From Flavonifractor porci (GTDB lineage Bacteria > Bacillota > Clostridia > Oscillospirales > Oscillospiraceae): a stretch of DNA of 64,000 nt. Position numbers and translations under genes: made by a program. The notes under the pieces are model-generated. The model was not told the DNA's origin, made no database searches, and saw only the letters and a program-made list of their open reading frames with translations. Each line of letters starts with the position of its first letter. Position 1 is the first letter of the stretch. Below are positions 25,249 through 33,153 of the stretch, piece after piece. The DNA lies in the NCBI RefSeq assembly GCF_037572415.1, contig NZ_JBBHLB010000015.1:21089-85088 (forward strand), written 5' to 3'.

Positions 25249-26075
25249 TGGTACTTGATTTTATAGAAATTTTAAAAGTTATTTTTCTTGGAATTGTTGA
25301 GGGTATTACTGAGTGGCTACCTATCAGCAGCACAGGACATATGATTCTTGTGGACGAATTTATCACACTTAATATGAGCGAAGCATTTAAAGAAATGTTT
25401 TTTGTTGTTATTCAACTTGGAGCTATACTCGCAGTGGTTGTAATGTTTTGGAACAAGATGTTTCCCTTTCAATTTAAGAACAAAGCACAGTCAATTGTTA
25501 AAAAGGATACTTTCTCGTTGTGGTTCAAGGTTGCGGTAGCTTGTGTACCGTCAGCTATTATGGGGATTCTATTTGATGATTATTTGGATGCTTACCTCCA
25601 AACCCCCATTGTGATTTCAATCATGTTAATCTTTTATGGTTTGTTATTCATTCTCATAGAAAATTGGAATAAAAAGCGTACTCCTACTACTATGGCACTT
25701 TCTGACATCAGCTATAAAACAGCAATCTTGATAGGGGCATTTCAAGTGTTATCACTTATACCCGGCACATCACGGTCGGGAGCAACGATTATAGGTGCTT
25801 TACTCATAGGAGTTTCACGAGTGGCAGCAGCAGAGTTTACTTTTTTCCTCGCAGTACCTACTATGCTTGGAGCAAGTGCTTTTAAGCTGTTAAAATTCGG
25901 GTTTGAATTTACAAGTGCAGAACTGCTCGCTCTTGTTCTCGGTATGGCTGTGGCATTTGCGGTATCTGTCTTAGTAATTAAATTCCTAATGAACTTTATC
26001 AAAAAACATGATTTTAAGGTGTTTGGTTGGTATCGAATTGTGCTTGGTATACTTGTTGTACTTATAAAATCTTAA
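25248..26075 (+). CDS. uppP: Undecaprenyl-diphosphatase (UppP/BacA; BcrD-like)
   Basis: A 275-residue integral membrane phosphatase that regenerates undecaprenyl phosphate. BacA motifs are intact: GIVEGITEWLPISSTGHMIL (residues 15-34) and QVLSLIPGTSRSGATI near 168. AAGGAGG lies 12 bases upstream of an ATG overlapping the permease stop. Co-transcription with a BcrAB-like exporter matches the enterococcal bcrABD logic of exporting the drug and restoring the lipid carrier. AT-rich compared with the host DNA, consistent with recent import. Confidence 0.92.
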   Translation: MVLDFIEILKVIFLGIVEGITEWLPISSTGHMILVDEFITLNMSEAFKEMFFVVIQLGAILAVVVMFWNKMFPFQFKNKAQSIVKKDTFSLWFKVAVACVPSAIMGILFDDYLDAYLQTPIVISIMLIFYGLLFILIENWNKKRTPTTMALSDISYKTAILIGAFQVLSLIPGTSRSGATIIGALLIGVSRVAAAEFTFFLAVPTMLGASAFKLLKFGFEFTSAELLALVLGMAVAFAVSVLVIKFLMNFIKKHDFKVFGWYRIVLGILVVLIKS

Positions 26076-26099
26076 TAATGCGTTTTCTTTGTGCGCGAA

Positions 26100-26140
26100 T
26101 AAAAATGCCAGTTGGTCCTTAAGATCAGCTGGCATTTTTG
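26100..26140 (+). terminator. Terminator of the bcr-uppP operon
   Basis: AAAAATGCCAG pairs with CTGGCATTTTTG around TTGGTCCTTAAGATCAG. Confidence 0.75.
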
Positions 26141-26242
26141 TTTCTGGGGATGGAAAACAACCCAGAGATTCTCGTTGTCGATCTCCTCCTGATTTTAGTT
26201 TGCATGGTGAATTTTGCAAATTGAATCTACAGGAGGTTAATA

Positions 26243-26713
26243 ATGGGATTTAATTATGGATATGAGAAAAAGAAGTTTGATAGTAGATGGAAGCGTTTAG
26301 AAGTTGAGTATTGTGATGCAGGGATGAGCGAAGAACAGATTGCTGCCATGAAAGAATATGACTGGGCATGGTTTTGCAGTCAAAGGGTTTTTCAAAACCA
26401 TACGCAACCAATACCTTGTGAACAATATGATGAAGTATGTGGTCAATCACAGCTGTTCCGAAAGTTTGCATCGTTATCTTATCAATGGGATGTTGATAAG
26501 ATTGATCAAACGCGATATGGATGGTTGGCTTCGGTGGAAAACGAACAACTACTGTTGAGATTGAAGAAGCTGTCGAAGAAAGATTTGGAGCTATTGACAT
26601 TACTTTTTGTGGATGGTTATCGTCAAATTGATGTAGCACGTCTTTGGCATTGTTCCAGAAGTGCTGTTGCACAAAGATTTAAAAAAATAAAAAAATTTTT
26701 GAATAACACTTAA
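26243..26713 (+). CDS. Sigma-70 region 4-like regulator of the element
   Basis: A 156-residue protein whose C-terminus (LRLKKLSKKDLELLTLLFVDGYRQIDVARLWHCSRSAVAQRFKKIKKF) is a sigma region 4-type helix-turn-helix. The N-terminal part (KKFDSRWKRLEVEYCDAGMSEEQIAAMKEYDWAWFCSQR) recurs in small sigma-like proteins of Tn916-family elements. It lacks a normal region 2, so it may act as an auxiliary regulator rather than a full sigma factor. AGGAGG precedes the ATG. Confidence 0.65.
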   Translation: MGFNYGYEKKKFDSRWKRLEVEYCDAGMSEEQIAAMKEYDWAWFCSQRVFQNHTQPIPCEQYDEVCGQSQLFRKFASLSYQWDVDKIDQTRYGWLASVENEQLLLRLKKLSKKDLELLTLLFVDGYRQIDVARLWHCSRSAVAQRFKKIKKFLNNT

Positions 26714-27189
26714 CAAATGAAGCGTATCAGTGCCTACCCATTGAGGGAAGAACATTCTCCCAATGTGGAGCTTGACAATTTCATAGACGGCATTTCCGGT
26801 ACATAACCTATGTACGAGCGAATCAGGCACGCCGCGAAGATGGACAGCCCCAGGAGGTGATGAATAGGACTGTTCCGAGCGATCCACGTCAGCCTGATAC
26901 CCGAAAGTGGCATTTCAGGGCGCGATGACTGCATAGGGGTTAAAGATACTTCCTCACGGCCTCCTAAAGACTTGGGGGGAACTCTGCGGCGCACGAGTAA
27001 AACGACGCTGTGGAGTTATGACAGCCGCGCCAGCGGAGACCGGAATGTCCCCATCGCCAGGGGTGCGTGGCAAATGTGGCGAGTAAATTTTTCAAAGTCA
27101 GATACCATGCGCTGGCAGCTTCGGTTGCCAGCGCATTCATGTGATTTTGAAAGCAACAACCACATCTTTGACAGAAAGGGGGACCACCT
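26714..27189 (+). other. Non-coding region before xis with hairpins
   Basis: No gene over 30 codons is supported. A perfect 10-bp hairpin, TGCGCTGGCA...TGCCAGCGCA, lies at 27108-27135. A 22-codon frame with an AGGAGG too close to its ATG (26860-26928) is probably not real. GC content returns to host-like values. The stretch could hold xis/int regulatory sequence or an RNA. Confidence 0.4.
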
Positions 27190-27420
27190 ATGGAAAAATT
27201 GATTTCGCGGAAAGAGGCTGCCAAATTACTGGGGATTAGCATTGCCACTTTGGATGCAGCTCGAAACAGTGGGCTAATTTCCTATGTTCAGTATGTGCAA
27301 AATGGTTGCGTGTACTTTACAGATGCTGGCCTTCAGGAGTATATCGCAAAATGCACCCATCGTGCAAAGCCAGTGGAAAAAAGCGCTACATACCGCAAGC
27401 TGCGAAGTGTCCGAGCTTGA
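27190..27420 (+). CDS. xis: Excisionase-type helix-turn-helix protein
   Basis: A 76-residue protein with a MerR/Xis winged helix (LISRKEAAKLLGISIATLDAARNSGLISYVQYVQNGCVYFT), a basic C-terminal tail, and a position just before the integrase. That order is the rule for tyrosine-recombinase elements. AGAAAGGGGG lies 9 bases upstream. It would bend the attachment region to favour excision. The family call rests on fold and position. Confidence 0.65.
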   Translation: MEKLISRKEAAKLLGISIATLDAARNSGLISYVQYVQNGCVYFTDAGLQEYIAKCTHRAKPVEKSATYRKLRSVRA

Positions 27421-27504
27421 GCTGTTCCGTATCCTTGCTGGAACCTAATATGTCTGATAAAACAAAGGTACAGCGCTGGACATTATTCTTAGGAGGTGAC
27501 GGAA

Positions 27505-28889
27505 TTGGCAAAAAGAAAAAGGGCAATTCCTCAATATGGTACGGTCGTTCTTAACGGCATTGAATATTATAGAACCAGAGTCGAAGATTCGGATGGAAAC
27601 AGAGTGGCGCTTTATGCAAAGACGCCCGAAAAGCTTTATGACAAGGAACTGGAGGCGTTAGAGCAGATTGACAGTACTACGTTTCGTCGAAGATCGCCTA
27701 CGGTTGCTGAGTACTGTGAGAAGTGGCTGCTGATGCAGTCCGTCCATGTTCGGGCCACCACCTTGACAGATTATACCTCTAAGGTGCGGCGGCACATTAT
27801 TGGAGGGCTGGGAGACAAGAGAATGGCTGATGTATCCCTGGATGACATCCAACTTGCCCTCGTACCTGTTTCCAAGAAGTCGGCTTCGGTTTATAAGTCT
27901 GTGGTGATTCTCTGCAAGTCCATTTTCCGGGCGGCCAAGGAGAGCCATGTGATTGACGAGGACCCGACCATATCAAGCCTTTGGGAGATATGTATATGGA
28001 GGAAGTAACAGCGGATGATATTCGTCTGGCGCTGATCCCATTGTCCAATAAGTCCGAGAGCCTGCACAATACGGTGAATATGCTCCTCAAGTGCATTTTT
28101 TACTCGGCAGAGCGGAGCCAGTTGCTGGAATACAATCCGTGTGAGGGGATTTCGGCAAAAGGAGGGAAACCGACCCAAAAGAAAGATTCGCTGACAGACC
28201 AGCAGGTGGAAGTGCTGCTGGAAACCGTCAAAGGACTTCCGCCGTATCTGTTTACCATGATCGGCTTATATGCCGGTCTGCGCCGAGAAGAAGCTCTCGC
28301 CTTGCAATGGGATTGTGTGTTCCTCGATGCACCCACTCCATATATCTCTGTGCGGCGCGCATGGCGATCAGAGCATAACAGACCGGTTATCTCTACAACG
28401 CTTAAGACGAAAGCAGCAAGAAGGGATATTCCCATTCCCAAATGCCTTGTGAATTGTCTGCGGGAAGCCAAGGCTGCCTCCAAATCGGAATATGTGATTG
28501 CCGATAGTGAGGGACAGCCCTTGTCATATTCGCAGTTCAAACGTGTCTGGCAGTACATCGTTGTTCGGTCTACCAAGGAGCGTACCTATTATAAGTATGT
28601 GAACGGACAGAGCATCAAGTACACTGTTCAGCCGAGTCTGGGAGGACATCAGAAAAACAATCCCAACATTGTGTATAGCCTGGACTTCGATGTGACACCG
28701 CACCTGCTGCGGCATACCTACATCACCAATCTTCTGTATGCAGGTGTTGACCCCAAGACGGTCCAGTACCTTGCCGGACATGAGAACAGCAAGACAACTA
28801 TGGACATCTATGCAAGAGTAAAGTATAATAAACCAGAACAGCTATTCGATGTAGTAAATTCTGCATTTCATCAAGCTGTCCCCTCGTAA
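27505..28889 (+). pseudogene. int: Chimeric, frameshifted tyrosine integrase with a duplicated core-binding domain
   Basis: The first reading frame (27505-28008, TTG start after AGGAGGTG) encodes an N-terminal arm-binding part and a full core-binding domain ending near VIDEDPT. At about 27970 the frame shifts. The second frame, up to 28889, restarts inside another core-binding domain (HIKPLGDMYMEEVTADDIRLALIPLS...). This aligns with the first copy (HIIGGLGDKRMADVSLDDIQLALVPVS...). The catalytic domain then follows intact (LRREEA, KTKAARRDIP, HLLRHTYITN, GHENSKTTMDIYA). It looks like the 5' part of one integrase joined to the 3' part of a related one. Confidence 0.75.
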
Positions 28890-28983
28890 AAGTGGCCTGT
28901 TTTTTGGTTAAGGAATAGGACAACCGAGGGGCCGAGGCTCAAAAAAGCCCGGAATATCAAGGAAAATCATCGCTCAGACGATT

Positions 28984-29035
28984 GAAGTACGGTCTGAAGG
29001 CTGCTCGTCGCGCTCCCCAGTTCAGCAAGCGCTGA
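28984..29035 (+). repeat. Right attachment site (attR): rpsI 3'-end copy
   Basis: 52-bp copy of the rpsI end encoding the same residues (YGLKAARRAPQFSKR, stop TGA), with only synonymous differences from 17366-17417. It starts 95 bases after the integrase stop. An arm-type repeat lies between them at 28905-28928. The adjacent hairpin at 29065-29108 may be the original rpsI terminator of the host. Confidence 0.8.
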
Positions 29036-29064
29036 TTTTTCTGCGTCTCAGAATATCCGAACGC

Positions 29065-29108
29065 AAAAGCAGGAGATCGTTCCGTAAGGAACGTATCTCC
29101 TGCTTTTT
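29065..29108 (+). terminator. Terminator repeat, copy 1 (left flank of the kdp island)
   Basis: A nested hairpin, AAAGCAGGAGAT...ATCTCCTGCTTTTTT with an inner CGTTCC/GGAACG stem. It is nearly identical to 40777-40820. Confidence 0.8.
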
Positions 29109-29123
29109 TATGCTTTAAACACA

Positions 29124-29166
29124 AACAGGAGGCACCCATTCAGTTAAGAATGGGTGCCTCCTGTTT
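29124..29166 (-). terminator. Terminator of the kdpD-kdpE unit
   Basis: A perfect 15-16-bp inverted repeat (AACAGGAGGCACCCA with TGGGTGCCTCCTGTT), which also includes the kdpE stop codon. Confidence 0.8.
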
Positions 29167-29869
29167 ACTGTTCCACTCTCATCATGCGATATCCAACCCC
29201 AATGTGAGTCTGAATATACTGCGGTGAGCCCGGTTCCTTCTCCAGTTTCTTACGAAGCGTTGCCATAAAGACACGAAGTGAAGCTACATCGTTTTCCCAA
29301 CTTCTTCCCCAAATCTGTTGGGTAATGAATGTGTGGGTCAGCACTTTTCCCACATTCTTGCAAAGCAGGCACAGCAGCTTATACTCGCTGGGGGTGAGGT
29401 GAAGCTCTTGTCCATCCAGAAAAGCACAGCCTGCTGCATAGTCCACCTTTAACTTACCATTTGTAAAAATGGCGTCTGTATTTATGGTACCAATCTGCAG
29501 TGCGGCCAGCCGCCGCTGTGTGACCCGCAGCCGGGCAAGCAGTTCTTCCACGGAAAAGGGCTTTGTCAAATAGTCATCCGCGCCAGCATCCAGCGCTTCG
29601 ATTTTATCCGTATCCTCGCTGCGGGCACTGATCACAATGATCGGCATATTAGACCAAGAACGAACTTTATGGATCACTTCCACCCCATCCATATCGGGCA
29701 GCCCCAAATCCAAAAGGATAATTTCAGGATTATGGGAAGACGCCTCCAAAACGGCAGACTCTCCGTTTGCCGCCGTCAGGAATCTGTAATCGTGGGCCTT
29801 TAATGTTGTCGTGATCAGGTTTCGGACAGGCGTATCATCCTCAACCACCAAAATCAACGGTTTATTCAT
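29165..29869 (-). CDS. kdpE: KdpE response regulator
   Basis: A 234-residue OmpR-family regulator. The receiver domain has the acidic pair EDD near residue 10, phospho-acceptor Asp in LLDLGLPDMDG near 54 and KPF near 104. The winged-helix DNA-binding domain (LTPSEYKLLCLLCKNVGKVLTHTFITQQIWG...) fills the C-terminus. It overlaps kdpD by eight bases and is the last gene of the unit. It is the obvious candidate for binding the three-box operators at 32707, 37989 and 40084. Confidence 0.93.
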   Translation of the reverse strand: MNKPLILVVEDDTPVRNLITTTLKAHDYRFLTAANGESAVLEASSHNPEIILLDLGLPDMDGVEVIHKVRSWSNMPIIVISARSEDTDKIEALDAGADDYLTKPFSVEELLARLRVTQRRLAALQIGTINTDAIFTNGKLKVDYAAGCAFLDGQELHLTPSEYKLLCLLCKNVGKVLTHTFITQQIWGRSWENDVASLRVFMATLRKKLEKEPGSPQYIQTHIGVGYRMMRVEQ

Positions 29870-32501
29870 GCAGTTCTACCTCCCCAGCCAGTACGGAAAA
29901 TGTAAAAATAGATCCATGGGGCACATTGTCCGTCACTGTAAGTTCTCCGCCATGGGCATTGATAATGGACTTGCACAAGGCAAGGCCTAAACCCATACTG
30001 CGACGGCTGTCCGCAATTCGATTGGACGCGCTGTAAAACATATCAAATACATGGGGCTTGGCCTTGTCCGGAATCCCGGGACCATTATCTGCAACGGAAA
30101 CATAAACATAACCATCCCGTTGCTTCCAGCTAATATGAATTTCAGAGCCAGGCGGCGTATACTTGATGGCGTTATCAACAATATTGATCAAAACCTGAAC
30201 AATCAGTTTTGCATCAATTTGCGCCAAAATGTATTCCTCGCTGCTTTGTACATTTAGGTGATACTCTACGCTCTTCCGGTTGATGTGGCGCAGCGCCTCT
30301 GCCACTACCTCGTCAATCAATTCGGTAGACATATGCAGATTCATGCGGCCCTCTTCCAGGCGACTGACAGACAGCAGATTTTCTACCAGGTTAATCAGCC
30401 ACATGGCATCATCATAAATGTCAGTATACATCTGTTCCTTCGTCTGTGTATCGAACAGATTGCCATTGGAGAGCAGATTGCTGGCATTTCCTGAAATAGA
30501 CGTCAGCGGGGTACGCAAATCATGGGAAATGGAGCGAAGCAAGTTTGCACGCAGCTGCTCATTTTTGGCAAGAACCGCAGCAGCTTCTTTTTCCTCAATA
30601 TTTTTTTGGTTTTCAAGGGCAAGGGCACACTCCCCTAAAATGGAAAGAAGGATGCTCGTCTCAAACGAATCAAGGGGTTTCTCTGATGCGGCGATCCCTA
30701 CCACTCCATATACCTGTTCTCCTGTGCGAATGGATAAGTACGTACAGCAGGCATCAGGAAAATTATCCGTGCCTGCACCTGCCCGCTTATTATTGGTTAC
30801 GACCCATCGCGCTACCTCCTGCTCTTTTGCAGAGGTATAGCATTCCGAGGACTCCATATCATTCACAAGAAAAACTTCCGGATCTATCAGTTGATCCTGC
30901 CCAAGCAGATAGGTAATCATATCCCGCTGAAATATTTTCAACAGCTGCTTCGCTGTTATAGAGATAATCTCCTCTTGCGTTCCAGCCTTTTGAAGGCTCT
31001 GGCTTGTTTCAAAAAGAAGCTTTGTACGCCATGCGACTTGAGCAGATCGTTTGGCGTGAGACTTTAATCTGGATGCCAGAGATCCGGTCAGCAAAGAAGC
31101 GAGGAACATGACCAGGAAGGTGACCGGATATCCGCTGTCATAGGCGTGCAAAGAAAACCGGGGGTCGGTAAAAAAGAAGTTGAAGGTCAGCACACTGACG
31201 ATAGAGGCAATAAAACTACAAACCGAGCTCTTTATGAATACGGATATCAACATGACCCCTAAAATATACAAGGTAATAATGTTTGCTTCCGTAAATCCCC
31301 AATTATCAAATAAAAACCCTATTAAAGTCGTTAAAATGAGGATCAGGACGCTCTTTAGCAAATCCAGCATCGAGATGGTGGGTATGTGCATAGCTTCTCG
31401 ATGCTTTGCCGCAAGCTGACCATTCATCCCATTGTCTGGAATAATATGGATGTCCAGTTCCGGAGTAAGTTCAATCAGACGTTCTGTTAAAGAGGCCTTC
31501 CGGAACAGCAGCCCATGGGGCACACCGCTGCGGCCCAATACAATTTTTGTAACTCCTGACAGCCGCGCAAACTCAGCAATCTGATAGGCCACATCATCAC
31601 CGTAAACGGTCTCAATCGATGCTCCCAGCTGCTGTGCCAGATGAATGTTGGTCTGAAGGCGCTTTTTATTGGGCGGGGATATCCACTGGAACTCTTTTGT
31701 TTCCACAAACAACGCCGTAAAGCCGCACCGAAAGGCGCTTGCCATCCGTGCCGCAGTACGTATTATCTTTTCATTGGATGGGGCAGAAGAAAGGCAGACC
31801 AAAATATGCTCCCGCGTGCGGTACTCCATCTTGCCCTGGGACGCTGATGTGTGCAGTGCGACTCGGTCGGCACAGCGGCGCAAGCCGATCTCTCGAAGCG
31901 CGCTTAACCGCTCCAGTGTGCAGTTTGAAATCAGCTCTCCCCTCTTTTGCTGGAACAGGCGATGTTGCAGCTTTTCCGGCTCAATATCGATAAATTCCAC
32001 CTGTTCCGCTTGGTCAAAGATTCGATCCGGAATTCGTTCCCGTATGGGAGCCTCCAATATAGAGGAGATGGAATCCTGAATGCTTTCAATATGCTGAATA
32101 TCCAGGGTGGTATAGACATCCACTCCGGCTTTCAGCAGTTCCTCAATATCCTGATAGCGCTTCATGTGGCGGGACTCATCCACGTTCAGGTGGGACAAGT
32201 CATCAATTAAAATCAACTGCGGCAAGCGCTTTAAGCAGGCATCCAAATCGATCTCATCGCTGGTCTGCCCGGCACACACAACAGATTTGTGCGGCAATGT
32301 CTCAAATGTTTCGGCCAACGCTCTGGTTTCAGGCCACTGATGGGCGGAGAATAACCCAATGACTACGTCCACCCCTGCCTGCCTAGCTCTGTCAGCAGCT
32401 TCCAGCATGGCATAGCTTTTCCCCGTTCCCGAAAAATAGCTCACAAAAATGGACAGCTTTCCATGTTTTCTAGCCTGGTCAGGCAGCATTTTCGTACCCA
32501 T
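29862..32501 (-). CDS. kdpD: KdpD sensor histidine kinase (full length)
   Basis: An 879-residue membrane kinase that senses K+ limitation and turgor. Order of domains: KdpD N-terminal ATP-binding domain, USP-like domain (HILVCLSSAPSNEKIIRTAARMA, the region that binds c-di-AMP in other Firmicutes), four-helix DUF4118 membrane block, GAF, HisKA (SISHDLRTPLTS, His near 660) and HATPase (DNAIKYTPPG, DNGPGIP, GLGLALC). The N-terminal P-loop reads SYFSGTGKS instead of the normal GxAxGVGKT, unlike the short paralogue at 38021. ATG 32501 follows AAAGGGGGGGGATCA. Confidence 0.92.
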   Translation of the reverse strand: MGTKMLPDQARKHGKLSIFVSYFSGTGKSYAMLEAADRARQAGVDVVIGLFSAHQWPETRALAETFETLPHKSVVCAGQTSDEIDLDACLKRLPQLILIDDLSHLNVDESRHMKRYQDIEELLKAGVDVYTTLDIQHIESIQDSISSILEAPIRERIPDRIFDQAEQVEFIDIEPEKLQHRLFQQKRGELISNCTLERLSALREIGLRRCADRVALHTSASQGKMEYRTREHILVCLSSAPSNEKIIRTAARMASAFRCGFTALFVETKEFQWISPPNKKRLQTNIHLAQQLGASIETVYGDDVAYQIAEFARLSGVTKIVLGRSGVPHGLLFRKASLTERLIELTPELDIHIIPDNGMNGQLAAKHREAMHIPTISMLDLLKSVLILILTTLIGFLFDNWGFTEANIITLYILGVMLISVFIKSSVCSFIASIVSVLTFNFFFTDPRFSLHAYDSGYPVTFLVMFLASLLTGSLASRLKSHAKRSAQVAWRTKLLFETSQSLQKAGTQEEIISITAKQLLKIFQRDMITYLLGQDQLIDPEVFLVNDMESSECYTSAKEQEVARWVVTNNKRAGAGTDNFPDACCTYLSIRTGEQVYGVVGIAASEKPLDSFETSILLSILGECALALENQKNIEEKEAAAVLAKNEQLRANLLRSISHDLRTPLTSISGNASNLLSNGNLFDTQTKEQMYTDIYDDAMWLINLVENLLSVSRLEEGRMNLHMSTELIDEVVAEALRHINRKSVEYHLNVQSSEEYILAQIDAKLIVQVLINIVDNAIKYTPPGSEIHISWKQRDGYVYVSVADNGPGIPDKAKPHVFDMFYSASNRIADSRRSMGLGLALCKSIINAHGGELTVTDNVPHGSIFTFSVLAGEVELHE

Positions 32502-32527
32502 TGATCCCCCCCCTTTCAAACAGATGT

Positions 32528-32533
32528 ATTATA
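32528..32533 (-). promoter_or_regulatory. Possible second kdpD promoter (-10)
   Basis: TATAAT on the minus strand, about 27 bases before the kdpD start codon. The -35 position (GGACAG) is poor. It could give basal expression independent of KdpE. Confidence 0.35.
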
Positions 32534-32541
32534 GCACACGC

Positions 32542-32634
32542 CTATCGTTCCTGTCCGCAGAACTTCCGAATAAATTCCGCTCGGTGCTGCGCTGCATCAA
32601 ACCGCTTCTGCTGCCGGAGTAGAAACTGCCACAC
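32542..32634 (-). CDS. Candidate 30-codon small ORF upstream of kdpD
   Basis: A GTG codon follows GGCGGAGGCTT and opens a 30-residue basic peptide (WQFLLRQQKRFDAAQHRAE...) ending in TAG. It lies between the three-box promoter (32680-32742) and kdpD. The ribosome site is strong but close to the GTG. It may be a leader peptide or a chance frame. Confidence 0.3.
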   Translation of the reverse strand: MWQFLLRQQKRFDAAQHRAEFIRKFCGQER

Positions 32635-32679
32635 AAGCCTCCGCCTCTTAATACGCCTTTATCTGTTCTTTATATCCTC

Positions 32680-32742
32680 ATTATCCATATCCAGTCTAAA
32701 AGAGGTATTAATGTATCGGCTTGTATATTAAGACGGCATTAA
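32680..32742 (-). promoter_or_regulatory. Three-box KdpE operator and promoter of kdpDE
   Basis: In transcription order: TTAAT (32742-32738), N6, TTAAT (32731-32727), N15, TTAAT (32711-32707), then 21 bases to a -10-like GATAAT (32685-32680). Box spacing of 11 and 20 bp (one and two helical turns) is identical at the two other kdp promoters. Direct repeats with 11-bp period are typical of OmpR/KdpE-family regulators. Confidence 0.65.
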
Positions 32743-32766
32743 GATAACAATAGCGCTGGGCTGAGT

Positions 32767-32961
32767 TTATATCCAGCCAAGCGCCATTGCCATGGGCAGC
32801 ACGATCGCCGCGGTGGAGACACACACGGCCGCCAATGTAAATAGCGGCATCCCAATAAACATCATCAATACACCCAGAACTTTATGTCGAAAGAGAAACC
32901 TTTCCAGAACGGCATCCACGTGCGTTTCCATATGAGACATACGTTTTTTCCATACAAACAT
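32767..32961 (-). CDS. Small membrane protein between kdpC and kdpD
   Basis: A 64-residue protein with a basic N-terminus (MFVWKKRMSHMETHVDAVLERFLFRHK) and two hydrophobic segments (VLGVLMMFIGMPLFTLAAV and STAAIVLPMAMALGWI). GGGGGAGAC precedes the ATG. It follows the kdpC terminator and precedes the kdpDE promoter on the same strand. I do not recognise a family. Its position suggests a role in the Kdp system or its sensing. Confidence 0.5.
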   Translation of the reverse strand: MFVWKKRMSHMETHVDAVLERFLFRHKVLGVLMMFIGMPLFTLAAVCVSTAAIVLPMAMALGWI

Positions 32962-33048
32962 AACTGTCTCCCCCTTACATGGTTATCATAGCGCGGAACA
33001 GCTAAACCTGGGAAAAAGATTATATGTGTGAGGTTAAGAATCAATAAA

Positions 33049-33090
33049 TGTCCGGAGACCCATCTGATCCTTCAGAGAGATCTCCGGACA
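33049..33090 (-). terminator. Terminator after kdpC
   Basis: Perfect 10-bp stem TGTCCGGAGA/TCTCCGGACA with a 22-base loop, then TTTATTG on the minus strand. Confidence 0.7.
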
Positions 33091-33153
33091 TCAAACAACA
33101 GCCTGATTTTGTCCTTCAAGCAAATCGTCAGCCGTGTCTTCCGCGCTATGAGT

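Larger units (their letters stand above)
17366..29035 (+). mobile_element. Decayed integrative element inserted in the 3' end of rpsI
   Basis: The element is bounded by 52-bp direct repeats of the rpsI 3' end (17366-17417 and 28984-29035). A tyrosine integrase gene and an excisionase-type gene lie next to the right end. It carries parA and parB, two small genes, a truncated IS110 transposase, the C-terminus of a conjugative relaxase, XRE regulators, a bcrA-bcrB-uppP operon and a sigma-like regulator. No type IV secretion genes remain and the integrase is broken. It is best read as a remnant of an integrative and conjugative or mobilizable element. Base composition shifts from about 55-60% GC at the left to clearly AT-rich at 21.5-26.7 kb, showing a mosaic origin. 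Confidence 0.8.

Noticed and set aside
26860..26928. A 22-codon ORF behind AGGAGG before xis
   Set aside because: The ribosome site is only two bases from the ATG and there is no family support; kept as part of a non-coding region.
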